From Segatella hominis (lineage in GTDB: Bacteria > Bacteroidota > Bacteroidia > Bacteroidales > Bacteroidaceae): DNA of 64,000 nt. Of the stretch, positions 14,957-23,686 are shown in pieces (position 1 is the first letter of the stretch; every line of letters starts with the position of its first letter). Under the pieces are notes generated by a model, which was not told where the DNA came from, did no database searches, and saw only the letters and a list, made by a program, of their open reading frames with translations. The position numbers and the translations under genes are program-made. Location: positions 663,501 through 727,500 of the forward strand of contig NZ_CP137559.1 in the NCBI RefSeq assembly GCF_019249725.2, given 5' to 3'.

Positions 14957-16453
14957 ATGGCAAATTTAGTAAATGCAAACGCAGCAAATGCAGCTCAGGT
15001 AGTGAATGGTTATGCTTATAACCGCAGTTTGGTAAAGGCAGGTATCCTGCACTTCGGAGTAGGTAACTTCCATCGTGCTCATTTGGAGTATATGACCAAT
15101 AAACTTCTGGAAAATAATACCCAGCAGAACTGGGGTATCTGTGGAGCGATGATTCTTCCTGGTGACGAGCGTCTCTACAATGCCTTGAAGAAGCAGGATG
15201 GGGAATACACCCTTACTGTGTGTGGACGTGATGATAGTATTCATGTCTATCAGTTGGGTGCACTCGTAGAACTCTATTGGGGCGTGAAGGAGCAGGAGCA
15301 GATCTTGAATAAGATTGCGTCAAAAGATATTAAGATTATTACCCTTACTATCACGGAGGGTGGATATAATATTTCTCGCCAGACAGGTGAATTCATGCTC
15401 GATAATGCACAGGTGGCTCATGATCTTGAAAATCCAGCCAATCCTATAACGGCTTTCGGATATGTTGCTGAGGGTTTGCGCCGCCGCAGAGCAGCAGGCA
15501 ATGGCCCTATCACTATCCTTTCTTGTGATAATCTTCAGCATAATGGCAATACTGCACGTAAGGCTTTCATGACTTTCGTAGGTGCTCAGGACAAGGAACT
15601 CGCAGCCTGGATGGAGGAAAACGTTACTTTCCCTAACTCTATGGTTGACCGTATCACACCTGCTACACGACCAGCCGACATCGAACGTTTGAATGCTCAG
15701 AATGGTACTTGCGATGAGGCTCCTGTATATTGCGAGGATTTCATCCAGTGGGTAGTAGAGGATAATTTTGTAGCAGGTCGCCCAGCATGGGAAACCGTTG
15801 GTGCTCAGATGACAGACGATGTGACAGCATTTGAAAATATGAAGCTTTCTCTCCTGAATGCTTCCCATACATTGCTCTCTTATCCTTCTTTCCTCGGTGG
15901 TTATCGCAAGGTAGATGCTGCCATGCACGATGAAAGAATCTGCAAGTTTGTACGTGCTTTTATGGATAATGATATTACTCCTTACGTGCCAGCTCCAAAG
16001 GATACTGATTTGGAGGAATACAAGCAATGCCTCGTTGAGCGTTTCGGCAACCGTATGGTTAGCGATCAGGTGGCTCGCCTTTGCTTCGATGGTGCCAGCA
16101 AGTTCCCAGTTTATGTGATGCCTAACTTGGAGAAAATGATAGCAGATGATGCTTCGGGTAAGCGTCAGGATGTGGAGTTCAAGCGTGTGGCTTATCTCTT
16201 TGCTGCCTACCGTCATTATCTGAAGTACCAGGTGGATGATAACGGGGATGCTTTTGAAGTAGCAGATCCATGGCTTACTGTAGATGATAGAAAAGTCATT
16301 GATAGTGATGATGCCCTCGAATTCCTTGCCATCTCTCCTTTTACAAGCACAGATTTGAAGGCTGCTTCTCATTTTGTAGAACTTTACCTGAAGATGGTGG
16401 AGGATATCAAGGCGAAGGGTGCCATGAAGGTTTTGGAAGAAGAAATCTTATAA
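14957..16453 (+). CDS. mannitol 2-dehydrogenase (polyol-specific long-chain dehydrogenase)
   Basis: A 498-residue member of the mannitol dehydrogenase family. The N-terminal NAD-binding domain has GILHFGVGNFHRAH (about residue 28) and LTITEGGY; the C-terminal domain has MKLSLLNASHTLLSY, which carries the conserved Lys, Asn and His of the mannitol 2-dehydrogenase active site, and SCDNLQHNG in between. It oxidises mannitol (or a related polyol such as arabitol) to fructose with NAD in the cytosol. Fructuronate reductase is a relative but the presence of a fructokinase and no uronate genes favours mannitol. It heads an operon with a FucP-like transporter. Confidence 0.82.
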   Translation: MANLVNANAANAAQVVNGYAYNRSLVKAGILHFGVGNFHRAHLEYMTNKLLENNTQQNWGICGAMILPGDERLYNALKKQDGEYTLTVCGRDDSIHVYQLGALVELYWGVKEQEQILNKIASKDIKIITLTITEGGYNISRQTGEFMLDNAQVAHDLENPANPITAFGYVAEGLRRRRAAGNGPITILSCDNLQHNGNTARKAFMTFVGAQDKELAAWMEENVTFPNSMVDRITPATRPADIERLNAQNGTCDEAPVYCEDFIQWVVEDNFVAGRPAWETVGAQMTDDVTAFENMKLSLLNASHTLLSYPSFLGGYRKVDAAMHDERICKFVRAFMDNDITPYVPAPKDTDLEEYKQCLVERFGNRMVSDQVARLCFDGASKFPVYVMPNLEKMIADDASGKRQDVEFKRVAYLFAAYRHYLKYQVDDNGDAFEVADPWLTVDDRKVIDSDDALEFLAISPFTSTDLKAASHFVELYLKMVEDIKAKGAMKVLEEEIL

Positions 16454-16479
16454 TTTAGTTTAGCGTTTTTGCGTTAGTG

Positions 16480-16524
16480 ATTAGGTGCTTTCGATGGATT
16501 TTGATATCCGTCGGAACACCTAAT
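16480..16524 (+). other. intergenic mRNA hairpin between dehydrogenase and transporter
   Basis: ATTAGGTG (16480-16487) pairs with CACCTAAT (16517-16524), and the inner TTTCGATGGAT pairs with ATCCGTCGGAA using G-U pairs, leaving a small loop. No T run follows, so it is more likely an mRNA-stability or processing element than a terminator. Confidence 0.6.
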
Positions 16525-16552
16525 GATAATTAAATCTCTTATAAAAACCTAG

Positions 16553-17881
16553 ATGAAAATGAAACAATCGATTACACTCAAGAGTACAGGACCTTTCCTG
16601 CTCCTGACATTCATATATTTTATCGTGGGATTCCTCACCACTGTCAATGGACAGTGTCAGGGACCTTTGCAGGTAGCTTTCCTTTCAGAAGTAACCGCTA
16701 CCAGAAATTTCTTGGCGACGCTCATTTCTTTTGCTTTCTTTATGGGATATTTGCTCAATAGTGCAAAAACGGGACGTTTGCTGAATAAGATAGGTTATAA
16801 AAAGACGCTTATCCGTTCGATGATGGTCATGGTATTGGCTCTTGCTTTCTATCTTGCATCTGCAATCATAGCAGAATATTGGGGTGGAGCAGGCGTCAGG
16901 ATTTCACAGGATTTCGTGCCTTTTGGATATTTTGTCTTCCTACTCGGAGCATATCTGATGGGTACTTCTGCAGCGATGCTTCAGGTGGTCATAAATCCTT
17001 ATATCGTAGCTTATCCTTTGCCGGGAACTCAGCCTGTGCAGCGTATGAATTTTACTTGTGCTGTGAATTCTTTCGGTACAACGATAGCCCCTTTCTTTGT
17101 TACGGGAGTGATGTTTGCTGGTGTTTCTTTGGAAAGTGTTTCTGCTGATCAACTAACAATTCCTTTTTTGGTTATGATGCTCGTTATAGCCTTGACTACT
17201 TGGACTACTTCAAGAGCCAATCTTCCTGATATAGAAGGTACAAGAGATGTTACTGATGATAAGGAAAATGAAAGAAAAACAGATGCTTCAGTACAGACCT
17301 CATCTGCTGTTGAAGAGAAATCAAAGCAACGGAGTATTTGGTCGTTCCGTCATTTGAAATATGGTGTGATTACTATCTTTTTCTATGTGGGAACAGAGGT
17401 AGGTATCGGCAATAATATGAATCTTCATGCGATGGATTTGATGGGACAGGGATATGACTTCTCACCAGCCCTTCTTGCTACCCTTTATTGGGGAGGATTC
17501 TTGGTTGGAAGAATGGTTTCGGCAGGTTTGAAGAATGTGGCACCTCGTCCCATGCTCCTCTTTGTTTCAGTTGCGGCTATTGTCCTGATGTTAACCTCTA
17601 TGTTTACAGAGAATCTTTGGTTAATGGCTGCTGTTGGATTATTTCATAGTGTGATGTGGAGTTGTATATTCACCCTTGCTGTTGATGGCTTGAAAGAATA
17701 TACTTCCAGAGCTTCGGGCGTATTTATGATTGGTGTGTTTGGTGGAGCTGTTTTTCCTGTTCTGCAGGGCTTGTTGGCTGATTATGTAGGTTCATGGCAG
17801 TTCACCTGGCTCATTCCACTTTTCTGCGAGTTTGTGATACTGTGGTATGGACTTGTGGGCTATAAACAAGTGGCAGAATGA
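16553..17881 (+). CDS. FucP-like major facilitator transporter
   Basis: A 442-residue inner-membrane protein with about 12 hydrophobic helices. FIYFIVGFLTTVNGQCQGPLQVAF in helix 1 and MQVVINPYIVAYP in the middle are typical of the fucose/glucose-galactose:proton symporter subfamily. The central loop (about residues 225-260) is long, charged and rich in Lys, Glu, Ser and Thr. It follows the mannitol dehydrogenase gene after 99 bp including a hairpin, so it likely imports the mannitol or the fructose used by the pathway. ATG at 16553 and 16559 are both possible starts. Confidence 0.82.
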   Translation: MKMKQSITLKSTGPFLLLTFIYFIVGFLTTVNGQCQGPLQVAFLSEVTATRNFLATLISFAFFMGYLLNSAKTGRLLNKIGYKKTLIRSMMVMVLALAFYLASAIIAEYWGGAGVRISQDFVPFGYFVFLLGAYLMGTSAAMLQVVINPYIVAYPLPGTQPVQRMNFTCAVNSFGTTIAPFFVTGVMFAGVSLESVSADQLTIPFLVMMLVIALTTWTTSRANLPDIEGTRDVTDDKENERKTDASVQTSSAVEEKSKQRSIWSFRHLKYGVITIFFYVGTEVGIGNNMNLHAMDLMGQGYDFSPALLATLYWGGFLVGRMVSAGLKNVAPRPMLLFVSVAAIVLMLTSMFTENLWLMAAVGLFHSVMWSCIFTLAVDGLKEYTSRASGVFMIGVFGGAVFPVLQGLLADYVGSWQFTWLIPLFCEFVILWYGLVGYKQVAE

Positions 17882-17944
17882 TAAGTGCTTAAAAAATAAT
17901 TTTTTTTTTCGTGCATTTTATGGTGTGAAATGATGATTTTTTCT

Positions 17945-17952
17945 TACTTTTG
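17945..17952 (+). promoter_or_regulatory. -7 promoter box of the cupin gene
   Basis: TACTTTTG fits TAnnTTTG and lies about 49 bp before ATG 18001. It overlaps the TTG at 17950, which therefore cannot be the start. Confidence 0.65.
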
Positions 17953-18000
17953 CAAATTAAAAACAAGATAGCATCAATTTACATTATAATTTCAGAAAAA

Positions 18001-18333
18001 ATGGTCATAGATTTTGAAAAGATTGCTGAGGCTCATTTGGAGGGCTTCAAGGGTGGAAAGGGTAAACTCGATACCCGTAATTATGTGGACGATAAGGTGA
18101 AGATTATGTATTCTACCTTGCGTCCGGGTGCATCAACTGGTCTTCATACTCATGAGGGCAACTGCGAGATTATCTATGTGGTAAGCGGCACTGCTACTTT
18201 CCATTATGACGATACCGTAGAGGAGGTTCGCCAGGGACAGGTGCATTACTGTCCGATGAATCATGCTCATTACATGGAGAATCTCACAGACCATGATCTG
18301 GTCTATTTAGCTATCGTACCAGAACATCATTAA
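18001..18333 (+). CDS. small cupin-domain protein
   Basis: A 110-residue single-domain cupin. Motif 1 is GLHTHEGNCEIIYVVSG with the two His and Glu metal ligands, and motif 2 is CPMNHAHYMENLTD with the third His and Asn. Such proteins can be isomerases, dioxygenases or sugar/metal binders, so the activity is open. It is monocistronic with its own promoter and terminator, placed between the hexitol island and complex I. Confidence 0.8.
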   Translation: MVIDFEKIAEAHLEGFKGGKGKLDTRNYVDDKVKIMYSTLRPGASTGLHTHEGNCEIIYVVSGTATFHYDDTVEEVRQGQVHYCPMNHAHYMENLTDHDLVYLAIVPEHH

Positions 18334-18378
18334 AAAAACTACGTTTCTGAAGTTATCTTTCTAAAATTCAGAACGTGT

Positions 18379-18412
18379 AAAGGGGGGAATGGTAATCATT
18401 CTCCCTTTTTTC
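18379..18412 (+). terminator. terminator after the cupin gene
   Basis: GGGGGAATG pairs with CATTCTCCC around GTAAT and is followed by TTTTTT. Confidence 0.85.
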
Positions 18413-18466
18413 GTGTTTTTGAAACAATTTTTTTTAAAAGTTATGTCTTGTTTCAGAAATAATTGT

Positions 18467-18474
18467 TAACTTTG
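18467..18474 (+). promoter_or_regulatory. -7 promoter box of the nuo operon
   Basis: TAACTTTG, about 46 bp before nuoA, with a TTG at 18448-18450 as a candidate -33 element. Confidence 0.75.
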
Positions 18475-18519
18475 CAACCGCTTAGAAGCATTTAAACAAA
18501 ATAACGTTATAACAAATTT

Positions 18520-18870
18520 ATGAACTTTACACTATTTATCACCGTTTTGCTGACGGCTGTAACCTTGGTGGTGGCTGCTTATGTCATCGCAAAGTTGATC
18601 GGTCCTCGTTCATACAATCCGGTAAAGGGTGAACCTTTTGAGTGTGGTATTCCGACACGTGGCAGCTCCTGGTTGCCATCACACATCGGCTACTATCTCT
18701 TCGCCATCCTTTTCCTGATGTTTGATATTGAGACTGTAATGCTTTACCCATGGGCAGTCGTAGTTAAGCAGTTTGGATCTATGGCTCTCGTGAGCATCGG
18801 GTTCTTCCTGTTGGTATTAGTATTAGGCCTGGCTTATGCTTGGCGGAAAGGAGCATTGGAATGGAAGTAA
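18520..18870 (+). CDS. nuoA: NADH-quinone oxidoreductase subunit A
   Basis: A 116-residue membrane subunit with three helices, with YNPVKGEPFECGIP (the quinone-site loop with the conserved Cys) and FDIETVMLYPWAV in helix 2. It is the first gene of a ten-gene complex I operon. The subunit links the peripheral arm to the proton-pumping membrane arm. Its end overlaps nuoB by 10 bp. Confidence 0.95.
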   Translation: MNFTLFITVLLTAVTLVVAAYVIAKLIGPRSYNPVKGEPFECGIPTRGSSWLPSHIGYYLFAILFLMFDIETVMLYPWAVVVKQFGSMALVSIGFFLLVLVLGLAYAWRKGALEWK

Positions 18871-19586
18871 ACAAAAGAGCCTCTATCAAGAGTATTCCTT
18901 ACGACGAGTTTAAGGACAATGACACCCTCGAGAAAATCGCACAAGAGCTGAATGAGGGTGGTGCTAATGTGGTAGTTGGTTCTCTCGATGCCGCCATCAA
19001 CTGGGGACGCAGTAACTCACTCTGGTCATTGACATTCGGTACCTCTTGCTGTGGTATCGAGTTTATGGCTGTAGGTTGTGCTCGTTATGACTTCTCCCGT
19101 TTCGGTTTCGAGGTAACACGTAACTCTCCACGTCAAGCCGACTTGATTATGTGTGCCGGTACTATTACCAATAAAATGGCACCTGTTTTTAAACGTTTGT
19201 ATGATGAAATGGCTGAGCCAAAGTATGTGGTAGCTGTAGGTGGATGCACCATCTCTGGTGGACCATTCAAGAAGAGCTACAATGTAGTTCGTGGTATCAG
19301 CGAGTTAGTTCCTGTGGATGTCTATATCCCAGGTTGCCCTCCACGCCCAGAGGCAATCCTTTACGGTATGATGCAATTGCAGCGTAAGGTAAAGGTTGAG
19401 AAATTCTTCGGTGGTGCTAACCACAAGATGAACAGCGAGGAGAAGGAACTGTCTATGAGCAAGGGCGGTCTTCGTGGCTTGAGCAACGAAAACCTCTCTG
19501 ATGCTAATCTGCTCGGACATAAGGAACCAATCATCGTAACAGAAGTACCTGAGGATTTCGACCCTCAGAAAGGTCTAACTGATTAA
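18861..19586 (+). CDS. nuoB: NADH-quinone oxidoreductase subunit B
   Basis: A 241-residue subunit carrying the N2 iron-sulfur cluster ligands C63, C64, C129 and C159 (TSCCGIEFM, GGCTISGG, PGCPPRPE). N2 is the final electron donor to quinone. ATG 18861 is chosen because it has AAAGGAG seven bases upstream and gives the usual start; an upstream in-frame GTG or ATG would lie further inside nuoA. About 60 residues after the conserved domain (from NHKMNSEEKEL to the end) form a hydrophilic C-terminal tail that is longer than in the E. coli protein. Confidence 0.93.
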   Translation: MEVNKRASIKSIPYDEFKDNDTLEKIAQELNEGGANVVVGSLDAAINWGRSNSLWSLTFGTSCCGIEFMAVGCARYDFSRFGFEVTRNSPRQADLIMCAGTITNKMAPVFKRLYDEMAEPKYVVAVGGCTISGGPFKKSYNVVRGISELVPVDVYIPGCPPRPEAILYGMMQLQRKVKVEKFFGGANHKMNSEEKELSMSKGGLRGLSNENLSDANLLGHKEPIIVTEVPEDFDPQKGLTD

Positions 19587-19605
19587 TATAATAAGGTATA
19601 AGAAT

Positions 19606-21177
19606 ATGAAACTGAATAATATTGAATTGAGTTTTGATAATTTCGCTTCTGAAATGGCGAAGTTGAAGAACGAGAAGCATTTCGACTACCTTGTTACCAT
19701 CATCGGTGAAGACTTCGGTGAGGAAGGTCTCGGATGTATCTATATTCTTGAAAATACTCAGACTAACGAACGTTGCTCTGTCAAGACTATCGCCAAGAAG
19801 GTGGATGGTTCTGATGTGATTCCTACAGTCATCAATCTCTGGAAGGTTGCTGATCTGCTGGAGCGTGAGGTGTTTGATTTCGTCGGCATCAAGTTCTTGG
19901 GTCACCCAGATATGCGTCGTCTTTTCCTCCGTACTGATTTCCAGGGCTATCCTTTGCGCAAGGATTTCGATATGAGTCCAGAGGCCAATAAGTTCCCTTG
20001 TACTGATGAGCCTGAGGATGATTTCACTGTAGAATACAGTCTTAGTGCTGATGGTCATCTGGTAGCTACTGAAAAGCGTCGTTTCGATGAGGATGAGTAT
20101 GTTGTCAACATCGGTCCTAACCACCCATCTACCCATGGTGTGCTCCGTCTTCAGACCGTTATCGACGGTGAGACCGTGAAGCGCATTTATCCTCACCTCG
20201 GATATATCCACCGTGGTATTGAGAAGATGTGGGAGAATATGACTTATCCTCAGACTTTGGCTTTGACCGACCGTCTGAACTACCTCTCTGCCATGATGCA
20301 CCGCCACGCTTTGGTAGGCGTTATCGAGGAGGCTATGGGTATCGAACTTTCTGATCGTATCCACTACATCCGTACTATCATGGATGAGTTGCAGCGTATC
20401 GACTCTCACTTGTTGTACCTCGGTTGTACCGCACAGGACTTGGGTGCTTTGACAGCATTCCTCTACTGTATGCGTGACCGTGAGCACGTGTTGAACGTGA
20501 TGGAGGAGACAACTGGTGGTCGCTTGATCCAGAATTATTACCGTATCGGTGGTCTTCAGGCTGATATCGATCCTAACTTCGTTCAGAACGTGAAGACTCT
20601 CTGCAAGTATCTTCGTCCGATGATTCAGGAATATCTCGACGTATTCGGTGACAACGTGATTACTCACAACCGTCTCGAAGGCGTAGGTCCTATGAATTAT
20701 GAGGATTGTATCAACTATGCTGTTACAGGTCCTGCAGGTCGTGCATCTGGTTGGAAGAACGATACTCGTAAGCGTCATCCATACGATATGTACGACAAGG
20801 TAGAGTGGAAGGAAATCACTCTGACTGGTTGCGATTCTATGGATCGTTATTACGTTCACATCCAGGAGTTGTATCAGAGTTTGGATATCATCGAGCAGTT
20901 GATCGACAACATTCCAGAGGGTGAGTACTACATCAAGCAGAAGCCAATCATCAAGGTTCCAGAGGGACAGTGGTATTTCTCTGTTGAGGGTGCCAGCGGT
21001 GAGTTTGGTGTATATCTCGACTCAAAGGGTGACAAGAGTCCATACCGTATGAAGATGCGCCCAATGGGCTTGTCTTTGACAGGTGCGCTCGATCCAATGC
21101 TTCGTGGACAGAAAATCGCTGACTTGATTACAACAGGTGCAGCAATCGACTTCGTAATCCCTGATATTGATAGATAA
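19606..21177 (+). CDS. nuoCD: NADH-quinone oxidoreductase subunit CD fusion
   Basis: A 523-residue fusion of the 30-kDa (NuoC, about residues 1-150) and 49-kDa (NuoD, about 165 to the end) subunits. NuoC shows EREVFDFVGIKFLGHPDMRRLFL; NuoD shows VNIGPNHPSTHGVLRL and GYIHRGIEKMWEN. It forms the quinone-reduction chamber with NuoB. Fused C and D genes are also found in E. coli. It starts 19 bp after nuoB. Confidence 0.95.
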   Translation: MKLNNIELSFDNFASEMAKLKNEKHFDYLVTIIGEDFGEEGLGCIYILENTQTNERCSVKTIAKKVDGSDVIPTVINLWKVADLLEREVFDFVGIKFLGHPDMRRLFLRTDFQGYPLRKDFDMSPEANKFPCTDEPEDDFTVEYSLSADGHLVATEKRRFDEDEYVVNIGPNHPSTHGVLRLQTVIDGETVKRIYPHLGYIHRGIEKMWENMTYPQTLALTDRLNYLSAMMHRHALVGVIEEAMGIELSDRIHYIRTIMDELQRIDSHLLYLGCTAQDLGALTAFLYCMRDREHVLNVMEETTGGRLIQNYYRIGGLQADIDPNFVQNVKTLCKYLRPMIQEYLDVFGDNVITHNRLEGVGPMNYEDCINYAVTGPAGRASGWKNDTRKRHPYDMYDKVEWKEITLTGCDSMDRYYVHIQELYQSLDIIEQLIDNIPEGEYYIKQKPIIKVPEGQWYFSVEGASGEFGVYLDSKGDKSPYRMKMRPMGLSLTGALDPMLRGQKIADLITTGAAIDFVIPDIDR

Positions 21178-21179
21178 TT

Positions 21180-22265
21180 ATGTTTGATTTTAGTATAGTA
21201 ACAACATTCGTCGACAATTTGCTTCGCCAGACTTTGGGTCTGGGCGACTTCCTGTCGATTCTGATAGAGTGCGTGCTCGTGGGTATCTGCATTTTGACAG
21301 CATACGCGCTGATAGCTATCGTACTTATCTTTATGGAGCGTAAGGTGTGTGCCTACTTCCAGTGCCGTCTCGGCCCTATGCGTGTAGGTCCTTGGGGTAT
21401 CTTCCAGGTATTCGCCGATGTGCTCAAGATGTTGATCAAGGAGATCTTCGCTGTTGATAGAGCCGACAAGCTGCTCTACTACATAGCACCATTCCTCGTG
21501 ATCATTGCCTCTGTGGGTACTTTCTCATTCCTTCCATGGAACAAGGGAGCTCATATTCTAGACTTCAACGTAGGTGTATTCCTCATCACTGCCGTAAGTT
21601 CTATCGGTGTGCTGGGTGTATTCCTCGCAGGTTGGGCATCTAACAATAAGTACTCTGTGGTATCTGCCATGCGTGGTGCCGTACAGATGATTTCTTATGA
21701 GATGTCTCTCGGTCTGTGCCTGATTTCTGCAGTAGTTCTTACTGGTACTATGCAGGTGAGCGGTATCGTTGAGGCTCAGACTGGTGCTTGGAACTGGTTG
21801 ATCATCAAGGGTCATGTTCCAGCTATCCTTGCTTTCCTCGTATTCCTCGTAGCAGGTAATGCTGAGGCTAACCGTGGTCCTTTCGACTTGGCTGAGGCTG
21901 AGAGTGAGTTGACTGCTGGTTATCATACAGAGTATTCTGGTATGGGCTTCGGTTTCTACTACTTGGCTGAGTACCTCAACCTCTTCGTGATTTCTGGTAT
22001 TGCTTCTACCGTATTCCTCGGTGGTTGGGCGCCATTGAATATCGGTATTGAGGGCTTCGACAATTTGATGAACTTGATTCCTGGTTTCATCTGGTTCTTC
22101 GGTAAGACCTTCGCTGTGGTATGGCTCCTGATGTGGGTACGTTGGACTTTTCCACGTCTCCGTATCGACCAGATTCTGAAGTTGGAGTGGAAGTATCTGA
22201 TGCCATTGTCACTCATCATTCTGATTATGATGACCGTGTGCGTAGCATTTGGAATCCACGGATAA
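21180..22265 (+). CDS. nuoH: NADH-quinone oxidoreductase subunit H
   Basis: A 361-residue membrane subunit of about eight helices. Diagnostic sequences are FMERKVCAYFQCRLGPMRVGPWG and NRGPFDLAEAESELTAGYHTEYSGMGFG, the loop that forms the mouth of the quinone channel. It couples quinone chemistry to the membrane arm. It begins 2 bp after nuoCD, tightly co-translated. Confidence 0.95.
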   Translation: MFDFSIVTTFVDNLLRQTLGLGDFLSILIECVLVGICILTAYALIAIVLIFMERKVCAYFQCRLGPMRVGPWGIFQVFADVLKMLIKEIFAVDRADKLLYYIAPFLVIIASVGTFSFLPWNKGAHILDFNVGVFLITAVSSIGVLGVFLAGWASNNKYSVVSAMRGAVQMISYEMSLGLCLISAVVLTGTMQVSGIVEAQTGAWNWLIIKGHVPAILAFLVFLVAGNAEANRGPFDLAEAESELTAGYHTEYSGMGFGFYYLAEYLNLFVISGIASTVFLGGWAPLNIGIEGFDNLMNLIPGFIWFFGKTFAVVWLLMWVRWTFPRLRIDQILKLEWKYLMPLSLIILIMMTVCVAFGIHG

Positions 22266-22299
22266 TCTTTAATACACATTATTATAATAATAAGAAAGT

Positions 22300-22830
22300 A
22301 TGTCTAACAATTCATATTTCGGCGGTATTGCTGCGGGTTTGAAGACCCTCGCTACTGGTATGAAGGTCACCATGAAGGAGTACTTCACACCTAAGAGCAC
22401 TGAGCAGTATCCTGAGAACCGCAAGACTACACTCCACGTATCTCCACGTTTCCGTGGTCGTCTGGTTTTCGTCCGTGACGAGAATGAGGCTTACAAGTGT
22501 GTGGGTTGTACATTGTGTGAGAAGTCATGCCCTAACGATACCATCAAAATTCAGACCGAGATGGTGGAGGACCCAGAGACAGGCAAGAAGAAGCGCAAGT
22601 TGGTAGATTACCAGTACGACTTGGGTGACTGCATGTTCTGTGAACTCTGTGTGAACGCATGTAACTTCGGTGCAATTAAGTTTGTCAACGATTTCGAGAA
22701 TGCAGTCTTCGACCGCAGCAAGTTGGTGATGCACCTCGACAAGGAGGTTTACAAGGGCGGAAGCCTTCCTAACCTCATTGATGGTGGCGCTCCACTCGAA
22801 ATCGGTAAGTTTAACACCAAGACTAAGTAA
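22300..22830 (+). CDS. nuoI: NADH-quinone oxidoreductase subunit I
   Basis: A 176-residue ferredoxin-like subunit with two 4Fe-4S motifs: C67, C70, C73 and C77 (CVGCTLCEKSC) and C111, C114, C117 and C121 (CMFCELCVNAC). The second motif has Asn where Pro usually follows the last Cys. These clusters carry electrons to N2. Because no NuoEFG is encoded here, this subunit is a plausible docking point for the unknown electron donor, as seen in other short complex I forms. Confidence 0.95.
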   Translation: MSNNSYFGGIAAGLKTLATGMKVTMKEYFTPKSTEQYPENRKTTLHVSPRFRGRLVFVRDENEAYKCVGCTLCEKSCPNDTIKIQTEMVEDPETGKKKRKLVDYQYDLGDCMFCELCVNACNFGAIKFVNDFENAVFDRSKLVMHLDKEVYKGGSLPNLIDGGAPLEIGKFNTKTK

Positions 22831-22845
22831 GGAGGACTTTAGACA

Positions 22846-23373
22846 ATGATAACAGCTAATTTATTTATGTTCGTCATCTTGGCAGTAGTCATCCTTGGCT
22901 CAGCCATCATGTGCGTAGCTACCAAGCGTATCATGCGTGCGGCAACTTATCTGTTGTTCGTGCTCTTCGGTGTAGCTGGTGTATTCTTCCTGCTCGACTA
23001 TACCTATCTGGGTGCAGCTCAGATTGCTGTATATGCAGGTGGTATTACTATTCTTTATGTCTTCGCCATTCAGTTGGTTTCCAAGCGTACCCTTCAGGGT
23101 CTTTTGGAGCACGTGAAGGGTAGCAAGGTCATTGGCCGTGCACTCGTTTGCCTTGTAGGTTTCGTAACCTTGGCAGTCATCGTGTTGAAGAATCACTTTA
23201 TCGATTTGGCTGCAACAGTAGCCGACACTGAGGTGCCAATGGAGCAGGTAGGTTCTGCCCTGGTAGGTGCAGACAAGTATGGCTATGTATTGCCATTCGA
23301 GTTTATCTCTGTATTCCTGTTGGCATGTATCATCGGTGGTATCTTAATCGCAAGAAAGGAGGATAAGAAATGA
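22846..23373 (+). CDS. nuoJ: NADH-quinone oxidoreductase subunit J
   Basis: A 175-residue membrane protein with five predicted helices. The LLFVLFGVAGVFFLLDYTYLGAAQIAVYAGGI segment is characteristic of the helix that carries the conserved pi-bulge. Its stop overlaps the nuoK start (ATGA, 4 bp). Confidence 0.93.
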   Translation: MITANLFMFVILAVVILGSAIMCVATKRIMRAATYLLFVLFGVAGVFFLLDYTYLGAAQIAVYAGGITILYVFAIQLVSKRTLQGLLEHVKGSKVIGRALVCLVGFVTLAVIVLKNHFIDLAATVADTEVPMEQVGSALVGADKYGYVLPFEFISVFLLACIIGGILIARKEDKK

Positions 23374-23678
23374 TTCCAGTACAGTATTTCTTCGTGCTTT
23401 CAGCACTCTTGTTCTTCATCGGAGTATATGGCTTCTGTACACGTCGTAACCTCGTTGCTATGCTCATCTCCATCGAGCTTGTATTGAATGCAGCCGATCT
23501 GAACTTCGCTGTGTTCAACCGCATTCTCTTCCCAGGACAGTTGGAAGGTTTCTTCTTCACATTGTTCTCTATCGGAGTAGCAGCAGCCGAGACAGCCGTA
23601 GCGCTCGCAATAATTATTAACGTTTACCGCAACTATCACAGTGACCAGGTGAACAGTATTGAAAACATGAAATTCTAA
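23370..23678 (+). CDS. nuoK: NADH-quinone oxidoreductase subunit K
   Basis: A 102-residue, three-helix membrane subunit homologous to MrpC. SIELVLNAADLNFAVF carries the conserved glutamate that takes part in proton transfer, and a second acidic residue lies in AAAETAVALAI. It overlaps nuoJ by 4 bp. Confidence 0.95.
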   Translation: MIPVQYFFVLSALLFFIGVYGFCTRRNLVAMLISIELVLNAADLNFAVFNRILFPGQLEGFFFTLFSIGVAAAETAVALAIIINVYRNYHSDQVNSIENMKF

Positions 23679-23686
23679 TTAAGACA

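Noticed and set aside
15320..16372. 350-codon open frame antisense to mannitol dehydrogenase
   Set aside because: Opposite a full-length enzyme with active-site motifs; no coding evidence of its own.
19531..20859. 442-codon open frame antisense to nuoB/nuoCD
   Set aside because: Same explanation; nuoCD is unmistakable on the plus strand and the antisense product looks like no protein family.
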